Of a stretch of DNA of 64,000 nt, positions 46,010-54,289 are shown in pieces. The notes under the pieces were generated by a model. The model had not been told where the DNA came from. It made no database searches and saw only the letters and a program-made list of their open reading frames with translations. Origin of the DNA: Streptomyces sp. NBC_01591 (GTDB lineage: Bacteria; Actinomycetota; Actinomycetes; Streptomycetales; Streptomycetaceae); contig NZ_CP109327.1 of assembly GCF_035918155.1 (NCBI RefSeq), positions 3,038,001 to 3,102,000 of the forward strand, read 5' to 3'. The translations under genes were made by a program, and so were the position numbers. Each line of letters opens with the position of its first letter. The stretch's first letter is position 1.

Positions 46010-46923
46010 GCCGCCGCACCACCGCTCCGCCGACTCCGCCCCTCGCCCCCGGGACGAGACCCGCGCCGGGGTACGAGGTCCTGGCCCATCTGGCCCGGAC
46101 GGGATGGCTCGACCTCTACGACGCGTGGAGCGAGGAGCGGGACTGCCGGTGCGTCGTGAAGGTGCTGCGCCCCGACCGCCGCCACGAGCAGCGGCTGCGC
46201 GACCGGCTGCGGCGGGAGGGCCACTGGCTGCGGGCCTTCAGTCATCCGCACCTGGTCCGCGCGTACGAGACCTTCGACTCGCCCGAGCCGATCGTCGTGC
46301 TGGAGACGCTGACCGGCGAAACGCTGTCGCACCTCGTCGACCGGTTGCCCCGCCGGGCGTCCGCCCAGGACGTGGCGCTCCTCGGCGTGCACCTGTGTTC
46401 CGCGGTCCACTACCTCCACGGTCAGGGCCTGCTGCACCTGGACCTCAAGCCGTCCAACGTGGTGGTCGACCGCGGGCTCGCCAAGGTGCTCGACCTCAGC
46501 GTGGCCCGACCGCCCGGCATCGCCCCTCCGGGCATCGGCACCTTCTGCTACCTGGCTCCCGAACAGGCACGGGGCGGGCCGTTGTCGGCCGCGGCCGATG
46601 TGTGGGGCATCGGCGTCACGCTGTACGAAGTCGCCACCGGCGACGCACCGTTCGACAGCGGCGAGACCATGGACGGCGCCGACGGAACGGACGACACGGG
46701 CGGGACCGACGACTCGGGCAGCGGTGTGGACTGGTACCCGCAACTGGAGGAGACCGCGCCGCCGATCGGCTCCCGCCGACGCCTCCCCCGTGACCTGGCC
46801 ACGGCCATCGACACCTGTCTCCGGCCCGACCCGGCCGCCAGGCCCGCGATTCCCGAACTCGCCGACGCCCTCGATGCGGCAGTGCCCCGGCGGGGACGCC
46901 GGCGCCCCGGAGACACGTCCTAG
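46006..46923 (+). CDS. Serine/threonine kinase-like protein
   Basis: A 305-residue soluble protein with a Hanks-type kinase fold: Lys52 (VVKVLRP), Glu71 (REGHWL), catalytic loop HLDLKPSN (Asp146, Asn151) and LAPEQ (184-188). Variations are a degenerate Gly-rich loop ([10 protein letters not shown]), HLD in place of HRD, and DLS (163-165) for DFG. An acidic Asp/Gly/Thr-rich insertion occupies about residues 220-242. There is no PASTA domain or membrane helix. ATGA overlap couples it to the ABC exporter. Key catalytic residues remain, so it may be active; a role in regulating the exporter is inferred. Confidence 0.88.
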   Translation: MSRRTTAPPTPPLAPGTRPAPGYEVLAHLARTGWLDLYDAWSEERDCRCVVKVLRPDRRHEQRLRDRLRREGHWLRAFSHPHLVRAYETFDSPEPIVVLETLTGETLSHLVDRLPRRASAQDVALLGVHLCSAVHYLHGQGLLHLDLKPSNVVVDRGLAKVLDLSVARPPGIAPPGIGTFCYLAPEQARGGPLSAAADVWGIGVTLYEVATGDAPFDSGETMDGADGTDDTGGTDDSGSGVDWYPQLEETAPPIGSRRRLPRDLATAIDTCLRPDPAARPAIPELADALDAAVPRRGRRRPGDTS

Positions 46924-46970
46924 GTCAAAGGGCTGATCACTTCGCCACCCTTCCTGCTGTTAGCCTGCTC

Positions 46971-46987
46971 TTGCATATTGCTTGCAA
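46971..46987. promoter_or_regulatory. Nur (nickel uptake regulator) box of sodF
   Basis: TTGCAT-N5-TTGCAA matches the published Streptomyces Nur box tTGCaa-N5-ttGCAA at all but one position. It lies 35 bases before the sodF ATG. Nur with Ni2+ represses sodF in Streptomyces, so this gene should be expressed under nickel limitation. Confidence 0.8.
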
Positions 46988-47021
46988 TAACAACAGGACA
47001 GCAGCTGGAGGGTTCGACCAC

Positions 47022-47663
47022 ATGGCCACGTACACGCTTCCGGAACTCCCGTACGACTACGCGGCGCTCGAACCGGTCATCAATCCGCAGATCATCGAGC
47101 TCCACCACGACAAGCACCACGCCGCCTATGTGAAGGGTGCGAACGACACCCTGGAGCAGCTGGCGGAGGCGCGTGACAAGGAGGCCTGGGGAGCGATCAA
47201 CGGGCTCCAGAAGAGCCTCGCGTTCCACCTCTCCGGCCACATCCTGCACTCGATCTACTGGCACAACATGACCGGCGACGGCGGCGGCGAGCCGCTCGCG
47301 GCGGACGGCGTCGGTGACCTGGCGGAAGCGATCACGGAGTCGTTCGGCTCGTTCGCCGGTTTCAAGTCCCAGCTGACGAAGGCCGCGGCCACCACGCAGG
47401 GCTCCGGCTGGGGCGTCCTGGCGTACGAGCCGGTCAGCGACAAGCTGATCGTCGAGCAGGTCTACGACCACCAGGGCAATGTCGGCCAGGGCTCCGTCCC
47501 GGTCCTGGTCTTCGACGCCTGGGAGCACGCCTTCTACCTCCAGTACAAGAACCAGAAGGTCGACTTCATCGAGGCGATGTGGGCCGTCGTCAACTGGCAG
47601 GACGTGGCGAAGCGTTACGCGGCCGCCAAGGAGCGCGCCGACGTGCTGCTGCTCGCTCCCTGA
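47022..47663 (+). CDS. sodF: Iron superoxide dismutase
   Basis: Fe-type superoxide dismutase of 213 residues. Metal ligands are found in [16 protein letters not shown] (first His), [11 protein letters not shown] (second His) and [13 protein letters not shown] (Asp and His). The [12 protein letters not shown] loop is typical of Streptomyces SodF. A GGAGGG site lies about 9 bases upstream of the ATG. The Nur box directly in the promoter indicates that it substitutes for the nickel enzyme SodN when nickel is scarce. Confidence 0.96.
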   Translation: MATYTLPELPYDYAALEPVINPQIIELHHDKHHAAYVKGANDTLEQLAEARDKEAWGAINGLQKSLAFHLSGHILHSIYWHNMTGDGGGEPLAADGVGDLAEAITESFGSFAGFKSQLTKAAATTQGSGWGVLAYEPVSDKLIVEQVYDHQGNVGQGSVPVLVFDAWEHAFYLQYKNQKVDFIEAMWAVVNWQDVAKRYAAAKERADVLLLAP

Positions 47664-47732
47664 CCGGGAGGCGCATGAACGTCCTGCCTCGTGATCGTCT
47701 TCTCAACCTTCACCGGGCAGGCGGATGAAGGG

Positions 47733-47767
47733 AGGGCCCTCGCCTGGACGTGACAGGTGAGGGCCCT
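47733..47767. terminator. Terminator shared by sodF and the convergent hydrolase
   Basis: Fourteen-base arms AGGGCCCTCGCCTG (47733-47746) and CAGGTGAGGGCCCT (47754-47767) pair with one wobble around a seven-base loop, between convergent genes. Confidence 0.85.
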
Positions 47768-47785
47768 TCTGCCGCGTCCGACGGC

Positions 47786-48658
47786 TCAGGAGGCTGTGGC
47801 GCGGCCCAGCAGGGTGCTCAGGATCTGCTCGGCGTGGGTCCAGAGCACCGCCCCTCCCGCCTCCGGCACCAGGTGCCGGACCGCGCCCGGGATGCGCGAG
47901 GCCAGCCGGAGCCCCTGGTCGGGCGAGTGACCGGTGTCCTTCTCCCCGTACCAGAGGTCGACGGGTACGGCGATGTCCGACAGCCCGATCCCCCAGCGCC
48001 CCATGGTCAGGGCGGTGTCCCGGGCATAGCCGGCCGCTCCCTGCGCGAAGGCTTCGTCGAGGGCACGCCGGTAGGCGGCGGCGAACGCGGGCTGCCGGTA
48101 CACGTCGAGGTCGCACTCCGGGCTGCCGGACATGACCATGTCCCACATCCCCTGCGGGGTGAACCCGGCGAAGACCTGCTCGGCGGCGGCCGGGTCGGAC
48201 ACGGCCAGGCCGACGAGGCGCCGCAGTTCCTCCGGAAGCGCGTCGGCGAAGCACGGCTCGGCGACCTCGTCCGCACCGGAGACCACCGCGAGCGCCCCGA
48301 CCGCTCCGGCAGCGGCGCACGCCAGCGCGAAGGGCGCCCCCTGCGAATTGCCGACCATCAGGGGCCGGCCCAGGCCACGCAGGCCGGCGAACGCGCGGAC
48401 GTCATCGACGAAGTCACCGAACGTACGCCCCGGCAGAGGCGAGGAGGCCCCCAGACCGGGCCGGTCGACGGAGATCAGCCGCACGCCGAGCCCGTCCAGC
48501 GCCTCGGCACCGAACCCGAGATGCCTGCTGGTGGCCGCGCCGGGCGACAACAGCACCGGCACCCCGTCCCCCGGCCCCCACTCGGCCCAGCCCAGCAGCC
48601 GCCCTCCCGGGAGCTGTTCCGTACCGATACGAACCGGTTCAATCACACGCAAAGACAT
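47786..48658 (-). CDS. Alpha/beta hydrolase
   Basis: A 290-residue alpha/beta-hydrolase fold protein. The nucleophile elbow is MVGNSQGAPFALA (GxSxG type, Ser in GNSQG). The oxyanion/DRPGLGASSP loop and a late acid and His in the segments DLWYGEKDTGHSPDQG and VLWTHAE complete a plausible triad. The start at 48658 (MSLRVIEPV) is preferred; an ATG four codons earlier is possible. It is unrelated in direction to sodF and downstream of fabV. Substrate is unknown. Confidence 0.87.
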   Translation of the reverse strand: MSLRVIEPVRIGTEQLPGGRLLGWAEWGPGDGVPVLLSPGAATSRHLGFGAEALDGLGVRLISVDRPGLGASSPLPGRTFGDFVDDVRAFAGLRGLGRPLMVGNSQGAPFALACAAAGAVGALAVVSGADEVAEPCFADALPEELRRLVGLAVSDPAAAEQVFAGFTPQGMWDMVMSGSPECDLDVYRQPAFAAAYRRALDEAFAQGAAGYARDTALTMGRWGIGLSDIAVPVDLWYGEKDTGHSPDQGLRLASRIPGAVRHLVPEAGGAVLWTHAEQILSTLLGRATAS

Positions 48659-48726
48659 GCACCCGATCATGACCGGATCCGCTGCCGGTGTCGAAGGACT
48701 TTCCCCGGAGCCCGGAGCGGGCCGCT

Positions 48727-49938
48727 TCAGGGGGTGGCGGCGTCCGGCCAGGAGATGTCGGTCTCGACCGGCGCGGCATAGTCGACGCCGGACACGGCGA
48801 ATCCGTACAGGCGCTGCACTTCGGTGTGGAACCAGTCGAGATCGGCGAGTTCGGTGATGTTCTCGGTGGTGGCGGCCTGCCACCGCTCGGTGACGGCCGC
48901 CTGGACGGTGGGGGCGAGTTCCCAGCTGTCCAGGCGCACCCGTCCTTCGTCGTCGAGGTCGAGCGGGCGGACACCGGTGAGCTGGTCCCACAGGTCGGTC
49001 AGCTGCCCGATCGGCGGGACCATGGCCTGGCCGAGGACGCCGCGGAGCAGCCCGACGTACAGGGCGATGCCGGGGATCGCGGTCGAGGACTGGGTGACGG
49101 CAGCCGCGTTGACCGAGGTGACCGCGCGCCCGTCGACCAGCTTGCCGAGCCGCTCGTCGAGGGTGCGGGCGGTCTGTTCGAGGTGGGACTTGGCAGCGCC
49201 GATGGTGCCCTGCCGGTAGATCGCGGCCGTCAGTGCGGAGCCGATGTAGGAGAGGGCGGCGGTGGTGAATCCATCGGCGAGCAGTCCGCGGTCGGCGAGG
49301 TGGTCGATCCACCGTTCCCAGTCGGCTCCGCCCATGACGGCGACGGTCTGCTCGATGTCGTCGCCGTCGGCCGGCTGCGTCTCGACCTCCCGCACCTCGC
49401 CGGTGCCCCGGTCGTCGAAGACGAGGGTCTTGGTGCTGTACGCCTCACCGATGGGCTTGAGGACGGACGCGTAGGTGGTCCCGGTGTCGGGGTCGGTACG
49501 GCGCGGGGCGGCCACCGAGTAGATCAGGTAGTCCAGGCGTCCGTCGAAGCGCTCCTCCAGCACCTGCGCGACCTGGTTCTTCATCTCGTCGGAGAACGCG
49601 TCCCCGTTGAGGAACACCATGTCGTGGCCGTGCCGACGGGCGAGTTCGGCGGTCGCGGCCGTGCGGTACCAACCGGCCGTGCCCGTACGCCGTCCGGGGG
49701 CTTTCTCGAAGCAGACCCCGATCCCACGGATCCCGGCACGGGCGAGACCCGCGATCGTCGCGGCCAGCCCGTACCCGGCGGAGGAGCCGATGACCAGCGC
49801 CACGGGCGCCCGGTCGGGCACACGGGAAGGGGCGGGGACGGCCTGCCACATGTCCTCCACCAGGCGCTCGCAGCCGGCCGGGTGGGAGTCGAGGAAGAGG
49901 AAACCACGGTTCTTGGGGGCGATGACGCGTTCGCTCAT
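48727..49938 (-). CDS. fabV: Trans-2-enoyl-ACP/CoA reductase FabV
   Basis: NADH-dependent enoyl reductase of the FabV/Ter family. The dinucleotide-binding GSSAGYGLAA is at about residues 51-60. The catalytic Tyr241-x8-Lys250 motif (IYRQGTIGAAK) is the distinctive FabV spacing. SYIGS and LPIG-type substrate-site segments follow. The 403-residue length is normal. It reduces trans-2-enoyl thioesters in fatty acid synthesis or a related pathway. FabV enzymes are resistant to triclosan, and Streptomyces usually also have FabI. An AAGGAC lies upstream of the ATG. Confidence 0.92.
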   Translation of the reverse strand: MSERVIAPKNRGFLFLDSHPAGCERLVEDMWQAVPAPSRVPDRAPVALVIGSSAGYGLAATIAGLARAGIRGIGVCFEKAPGRRTGTAGWYRTAATAELARRHGHDMVFLNGDAFSDEMKNQVAQVLEERFDGRLDYLIYSVAAPRRTDPDTGTTYASVLKPIGEAYSTKTLVFDDRGTGEVREVETQPADGDDIEQTVAVMGGADWERWIDHLADRGLLADGFTTAALSYIGSALTAAIYRQGTIGAAKSHLEQTARTLDERLGKLVDGRAVTSVNAAAVTQSSTAIPGIALYVGLLRGVLGQAMVPPIGQLTDLWDQLTGVRPLDLDDEGRVRLDSWELAPTVQAAVTERWQAATTENITELADLDWFHTEVQRLYGFAVSGVDYAAPVETDISWPDAATP

Positions 49939-50454
49939 GGGCTCGGGTCCTTCGGGTCGTCACGGACGAGGAAGCGGCGACCGCGAGGGCACGTACCGCG
50001 CCCTGCAAGTCTGCGACCGTACGGACACGGGTGATCACCTCGTCGGCCACAGTAATACTCGGCAGCTCTTGGAGGCTTTCCACCACTTCGGCCGGCGCGG
50101 GAACGCCGACGCCTCGCAGTGGGGGACCGATCTCCGCCTCGACTACCGGACACCGACGTCCACGCGTCTCAACGTGGCCGAGTCCACGGATATCGACGAC
50201 CCGGCGCATCTCGGCGACGAGGAGCAGCTGCTGACTCCGACTGAACGACGCGAACTTCTGCGCCACCGCTGCCTCCTGAGAGCCCCGGACGCCGCCGACG
50301 AGCTGGGAGCCCCGTCCCGATGGGGCAGGGACCTCTTCCCCTACACATGGCGGCTGCCCGGCCCGGAGGAGGACGCCGGGCGGGCGGGTTGAGGGACCTC
50401 TTGCCCGAACGTGACAGGTGGGGCCGCAAGCATCCCGGCCGATGCCGACGGATG
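49939..50454. other. 516-bp region with uncertain coding content
   Basis: A plus-strand frame is open to 50392 and has GC-rich third positions. Its only usable start near a reasonable length is GTG 50174, giving 72 residues (MAESTDIDDPAHLG to EEDAGRAG) with a plausible helical segment TPTERRELLRHR. A minus-strand frame from ATG 50266 runs out of frame into fabV and looks like a shadow. The plus frame may be a small gene or the 3' end of a decayed gene. I cannot support either firmly. Confidence 0.35.
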
Positions 50455-51123
50455 TCAGCCGGTGACCAGCGCCATCATCAGCCCGTCGTACCCCTTGCTC
50501 CCTACGGTCTGCAGCGCGGTCGCGGTCAACGTCGGCTCGGCGGCGACGAGTTCGGTGAACCGGCGCACACCCTGCACCTTCGGGTCCTCGCTGGCGCCGT
50601 CGGCCACCTCTCCGTCGCGTACGACGTTGTCGGCGACGATCAGGCTGCCGGGCCGGGTCAGCTTCAGGGACCAGGCCAGGTAGTCGGGGTTGCTCGGCTT
50701 GTCGGCGTCGATGAACACGACGTCGAACGGCCCGTGCCCCTCCGCCGCGAGCTCCGGCAGCGTGTCGAGGGCGCGGCCGACCCGGATCTCGACGACGTGC
50801 GCGAGCCCCGCCCGCTCGATGTTGGCCCGCGCGATCTCCGCGTACGCCGGATCGGCCTCCAGCGTCACGACCTTGCCGCCCTCGGGCAGCGCGCGGGCCA
50901 GCCAGATGGTGCTGTAGCCGCCCAGGGTGCCGATCTCCAGCACGGTGCGCGCCCCCTGGAGCCTGGCCAGCAGGTTCAGCAGCTTGCCCTGGTTGGCGGC
51001 GACCTGGATCGCCGGGAGTCCGGCCCTGTCACTGGCCTCCACGGCCGCGTCCAGGGCTTCGTCCGGACCCACCAGCAGACCGTTGAAGTAGTCGTCGACC
51101 TCGGTCCATTGCGCCAGCGTCAC
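50455..51123 (-). CDS. SAM-dependent O-methyltransferase (class I, catechol type)
   Basis: A 222-residue methyltransferase of the caffeoyl-CoA/catechol O-methyltransferase family. SAM motif I is VLEIGTLGGYSTIWLARAL. FDVVFIDADKPSNPDY contains the metal-binding Asp, and VADNVVRDGEVADG follows with further ligands. The GTG start (51121-51123) has GAGAGGAAC about 9 bases upstream. It is divergent from the acetyltransferase/MOSC pair across a perfect operator. The natural acceptor is unknown; catechol-like or hydroxylated secondary metabolites are plausible. Confidence 0.92.
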   Translation of the reverse strand: MTLAQWTEVDDYFNGLLVGPDEALDAAVEASDRAGLPAIQVAANQGKLLNLLARLQGARTVLEIGTLGGYSTIWLARALPEGGKVVTLEADPAYAEIARANIERAGLAHVVEIRVGRALDTLPELAAEGHGPFDVVFIDADKPSNPDYLAWSLKLTRPGSLIVADNVVRDGEVADGASEDPKVQGVRRFTELVAAEPTLTATALQTVGSKGYDGLMMALVTG

Positions 51124-51145
51124 GGCATGTTCCTCTCGATCGGAT

Positions 51146-51168
51146 GTAAGTTCCCAAAAGAAACTTAC
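51146..51168. promoter_or_regulatory. Palindromic operator GTAAGTT-N9-AACTTAC
   Basis: Seven-base arms GTAAGTT (51146-51152) and AACTTAC (51162-51168) form a perfect dyad in the 64-base gap between the methyltransferase and acetyltransferase genes. It is likely the site of a dimeric regulator (HxlR, MarR or TetR type) controlling both directions. No regulator gene is next to it. Confidence 0.65.
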
Positions 51169-51187
51169 CTCACGCGAGGCGAATGCG

Positions 51188-51859
51188 ATGATGAGCGCCA
51201 TGACCGCCATGAGCCCAGCCCCCGCCGACCCCACTGTCCTGCACCCGATGCCGGGCCAGCCCCGGGTCGTACTGCTGAAGCCTCTGGTGAAGTCCGAGCT
51301 GATCGAGGTCGGGGACTTCACGTACTACGACGACCCCGACGACGCGACCGCGTTCGAGACCCGCAATGTGCTGTACCACTACGGCCCGGAGAAGCTCGTC
51401 ATCGGGAAGTTCTGCGCGCTCGGGACCGGGGTGCGGTTCATCATGAACGGCGCCAACCACCGGATGGACGGCCCGTCCACGTTCCCGTTCCCCTCCATGG
51501 GCGGCTCCTGGACCGACCACTTCGACCTGCTGACCGGGCTGCCGGGCCGGGGCGACACGGTCGTCGGCAACGACGTCTGGTTCGGCTACAACTCCATGGT
51601 GATGCCGGGCGTACGGATCGGGCACGGCGCGATCATCGGCGCCGGCTCCGTCGTCACCACCGACGTACCCGACTACGGGATAGTCGGCGGCAATCCGGCG
51701 CGACTGATCCGTACCCGCTACGACGAGGAGACCGTCGCCCGACTCCTCGCCGTCGCTTGGTGGGACTGGCCCACCGAGCACCTCACCCGACACATCCGCA
51801 CCATCATGTCCGGCACCGTCGACGCTCTCGAAGCGGCTGCCCCGGAGGGGACACCATGA
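51188..51859 (+). CDS. Xenobiotic-type O-acetyltransferase (left-handed beta-helix)
   Basis: A 223-residue hexapeptide-repeat acetyltransferase of the CatB/Vat family. MNGANHRMDGPSTFPF contains the catalytic His, and the repeats VVGNDVWFGYNSMVMPGVRIGHGAIIGAGSVVT form the acyl-CoA-binding helix. YGIVGGNPARLIR is the usual end motif. Members acetylate chloramphenicol or streptogramins, though many have unknown acceptors. Three Met codons occur in the first eight residues. The MOSC gene overlaps its stop. Confidence 0.9.
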   Translation: MMSAMTAMSPAPADPTVLHPMPGQPRVVLLKPLVKSELIEVGDFTYYDDPDDATAFETRNVLYHYGPEKLVIGKFCALGTGVRFIMNGANHRMDGPSTFPFPSMGGSWTDHFDLLTGLPGRGDTVVGNDVWFGYNSMVMPGVRIGHGAIIGAGSVVTTDVPDYGIVGGNPARLIRTRYDEETVARLLAVAWWDWPTEHLTRHIRTIMSGTVDALEAAAPEGTP

Positions 51860-52695
51860 CGATCACCGTCCGCGAACTGGCCTACTACCCGGTCAAGGGC
51901 TGCGCCGGGACCACGGTCGACTCCGCACAGGTTCTCGGCACCGGCCTCGAACACGACCGTACGTTCATGGTGGTGGACGCGGCGGACGGCGCGTTCCGCA
52001 GCCAGCGCACGCACCCGGCGATGGCCGCGATCAGGGTCGAAGTCCTGGACGCCGGCGCGGCGTTGGCCCTGACCGCCGAGGGCGTCGAGCCGTTGCGCCT
52101 GGACGTCGACAGGGACGGCGCGCGCCGTGACGTCAGCATGTTCGACCGCCCCCTCGGCCCGGCCGTCGACCAGGGAGACGCGGTCGCGGAATGGTTCTCC
52201 GACGCGCTCGGCGCGAAGTCCCGCCTGGTACGGGTGGCTCCCGGCTTCGACCGGAACGGCTGGGGCGACACCCCCGGCAAGCTCAACTTCGCCGACGCGC
52301 ACGCGGTGCTGGTCGCCTCGACGGCGTCCCTGGACGACCTCAACGCCCGCATCACCGCCCGGGGCGACGCGCAGGCCGTCCCCATGAACCGCTTCCGCCC
52401 CAACATCGTCCTGACCGGCAACGACGAGCCGCACTTCGAGGACCGGGTGCGCCGGATGACCATCGGCTCCGTCGAACTCGCCTACTCGGTACGGGCGACA
52501 CGGTGCGCCGTCCCCATGGTCGACCAGACCACCGGCCACCGCGCGGGCCCGGAACCGATCCGCACCCTGTCGACGTACCGGCGCGAACCGGAGTACGGCA
52601 ACAAGGTCAGCTTCGGCGCGAAGAACGCGGTGGTCTGCGAGGGCGCGGTGAGCGTCGGGGACGTGGTCGAGGTCGCGGAGTGGCTCGGCGCGTGA
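51856..52695 (+). CDS. MOSC domain-containing protein
   Basis: A 279-residue protein with an N-terminal beta-barrel MOSC_N domain (YYPVKGCAGTTVDSAQVLGTGLEHDRTFMVVD) and a C-terminal MOSC domain. The conserved Cys lies in RATRCAVPMVDQTTGHR, and the FRPNIVLTG motif is present. It resembles MOSC proteins that handle molybdenum cofactor sulfur or N-hydroxylated substrates (mARC-like). ATGA overlap couples it to the acetyltransferase. Confidence 0.92.
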   Translation: MTITVRELAYYPVKGCAGTTVDSAQVLGTGLEHDRTFMVVDAADGAFRSQRTHPAMAAIRVEVLDAGAALALTAEGVEPLRLDVDRDGARRDVSMFDRPLGPAVDQGDAVAEWFSDALGAKSRLVRVAPGFDRNGWGDTPGKLNFADAHAVLVASTASLDDLNARITARGDAQAVPMNRFRPNIVLTGNDEPHFEDRVRRMTIGSVELAYSVRATRCAVPMVDQTTGHRAGPEPIRTLSTYRREPEYGNKVSFGAKNAVVCEGAVSVGDVVEVAEWLGA

Positions 52696-52731
52696 CGGGC
52701 CGCTGAGCACTGTCACAGCTGAGTGGTATCC

Positions 52732-53301
52732 ATGGGCAGCATGGACACTGATCGCGCTGACCCTGAGGACGTGGCCGCGCTTCGTGCGGCCTTCGACGTG
52801 GACGACGACGGCGCGTCGGCGCTGGGCTGGGAGGCGGTGCACGCCTTCGAGGTGCAGCACGGCATCGTCCTGCCCGAGCCGTACCGGACGTTCGTCGCGG
52901 AGATGACCGATGGGTCCTACGCCGGGCCGCCCGACTTCGGCCTCGTACCGCTGGCTGAGCTGCCCGGTGACTGGGGAGACAACCGGCCGACGCGCGACTT
53001 GAGCCGGCCCTTCCCGCTGACCGAGCGGTGGATATGGGACGACGACCCCAGACCGTCCGAGGAGATCGATCCCATCCTCGACCAGGTCTTCAACGACGGG
53101 TCGATCGTGCTCGGTACTGACGGCTGTGGGATGTACTGGCACCTCGTGGTGTCCGGAGCTCATCGGGGTCACATCTGGAACATCAGCGGCGAGGGTGCCG
53201 TTCCGTTCGGAGCGGGCTTCGGATTCACGACCGCCGAGGCCGGGTTCGCCGGATGGGTCCGGCACTGGGCCGCCGGTAAGCCGTGGTTCGACGCCGAGTG
53301 A
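52732..53301 (+). CDS. SMI1/KNR4 family protein
   Basis: A 189-residue protein with the SMI1/KNR4 fold: AFEVQHGIVLPEPYRTFVAEMTDG is the typical first motif and YAGPPDFGLVPLAE the second. GTDGCGMYWHLVVSG and the terminal FAGWVRHWAAGKPWF complete the domain. This superfamily includes immunity proteins of polymorphic toxins, though many members are solitary. No toxin gene is beside it. The ATG used is one of three near the start (GTG 52723, ATG 52732, ATG 52741). Confidence 0.85.
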   Translation: MGSMDTDRADPEDVAALRAAFDVDDDGASALGWEAVHAFEVQHGIVLPEPYRTFVAEMTDGSYAGPPDFGLVPLAELPGDWGDNRPTRDLSRPFPLTERWIWDDDPRPSEEIDPILDQVFNDGSIVLGTDGCGMYWHLVVSGAHRGHIWNISGEGAVPFGAGFGFTTAEAGFAGWVRHWAAGKPWFDAE

Positions 53302-53398
53302 TGCGCCGGCCGAGCGGCCCCTGGACGACGTGGGCCGGGAAAAGGCGTAGGCGTGCGGGGTCCCGGCCGTGCAGGATGGCGTCGGAAAGCGAGGTCTC

Positions 53399-54052
53399 GT
53401 GGACGAGTTGAGGCGATTCCGCCAGTCGGCGATCGCATGGGCGGCCGGCGGAGCGAGTGCGGACGCGGCAGCCGCGGAGGCGCGGGAACTGGCCGGCGGT
53501 GTGCGTACGGTCGTGCTCGTCGAGGGAAGCAGCGACCAGGTCGCGCTCGAAGCGCTGGCCACGCGGTACGGCCGCGACCTCGACGCGGAGGGCATCGTGG
53601 TGGTGCCGCTCGGCGGCGCGATGAGCATCGGGCGCTTCCTGGACGTGTGCGGCCCACCGGGGCTCGGCCTCCCGCTGGCGGGTCTCTGCGACATCGGCGA
53701 GGAGCGACACTTCCGGCGCCATCTGGAACGGGTCGGGCTCGGGTCCGGTCTCACCCGTGCCGGACTGGAGACCCTCGGGTTCCAGATGTGCGTCGCCGAC
53801 CTGGAGGACGAACTGATCCGCGCCCTCGGCGCCGAGGGCGTGCAGCAAGTGATCGAGGCCCAGGGCGAGATGCGCCCCTTCCAGACGTTCCAGGGCCAGC
53901 CGGCACAGCGGGAACGGCCCGTGGAACACCAGCTGCGGCGGTTCATGGGCACGCACAGCGGCCGCAAGGCGCTGTATGCGCAGGCTCTGATCGCACACCT
54001 GGACCTCAAGCACGTACCCCGGCCGCTGGAGCGACTGCTCACACACGTTTAG
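53399..54052 (+). CDS. TOPRIM-domain protein (OLD-like nuclease family)
   Basis: A 217-residue protein with an N-terminal helical segment and a TOPRIM fold. VLVEGSSDQVALEALA holds the conserved Glu42 and the following acidic residues, and the later LCDIGEER and CVADLEDEL supply DxD-like acidic clusters. There is no AAA ATPase half, unlike OLD nucleases. The GTG start has GCGAGG about 8 bases upstream. Similar solitary TOPRIM proteins are common in Streptomyces; nucleotidyl-transfer or nuclease activity is inferred. Confidence 0.8.
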   Translation: MDELRRFRQSAIAWAAGGASADAAAAEARELAGGVRTVVLVEGSSDQVALEALATRYGRDLDAEGIVVVPLGGAMSIGRFLDVCGPPGLGLPLAGLCDIGEERHFRRHLERVGLGSGLTRAGLETLGFQMCVADLEDELIRALGAEGVQQVIEAQGEMRPFQTFQGQPAQRERPVEHQLRRFMGTHSGRKALYAQALIAHLDLKHVPRPLERLLTHV

Positions 54053-54079
54053 CGCAGCTGTCCGTCCGGCCCGGGTGCG

Positions 54080-54289
54080 TCAGCCCCCGAAGGCCCCGCG
54101 CTTCACTCCGTCCAGGAACGCGGCCCACCCCTCGGGAGCGTAGAACTGGAGCCCGCCGCCAGGGTTCTTGCTGTCCCGCACAGCCCGGCCACCGTCGGCG
54201 GTGTGGGCTATCTCGACACAGTCGTTGGCCTGCCCGCCGCCAGAGTAGGACGACTTCGTGAAGTGGGTGGTGATCTCCGGGCTGTTCAC
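54080..54289 (-). CDS. DUF397 domain protein
   Basis: A 69-residue protein with the DUF397 pattern: TKSSYSGGGQANDCVEIA, GGRAVRDSKNPGG and FYAPEGWAAFLDGVKRG. It starts at GTG 54289, overlapping the XRE regulator stop. DUF397 genes are regularly paired with XRE/DUF5753 regulators and with ATPases in Streptomyces (abaA- or whiJ-type loci), where they appear to modulate the regulator. The upstream regulator and the divergent ATPase complete the set here. Confidence 0.92.
   Translation of the reverse strand: MNSPEITTHFTKSSYSGGGQANDCVEIAHTADGGRAVRDSKNPGGGLQFYAPEGWAAFLDGVKRGAFGG

Noticed and set aside
49445..50266. Minus-strand frame starting at ATG 50266 upstream of fabV
   Set aside because: The first ~100 residues look passable, but the frame then runs out of phase through the fabV coding region as Arg/Pro-rich shadow, and no separate stop exists before it.
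52723..53657. Linking the SMI1/KNR4 and TOPRIM genes into one toxin-immunity unit with the distant toxin at 57993
   Set aside because: They are about 4 kb away from the toxin operon with unrelated genes on both strands between; the toxin already has its own overlapping immunity gene.
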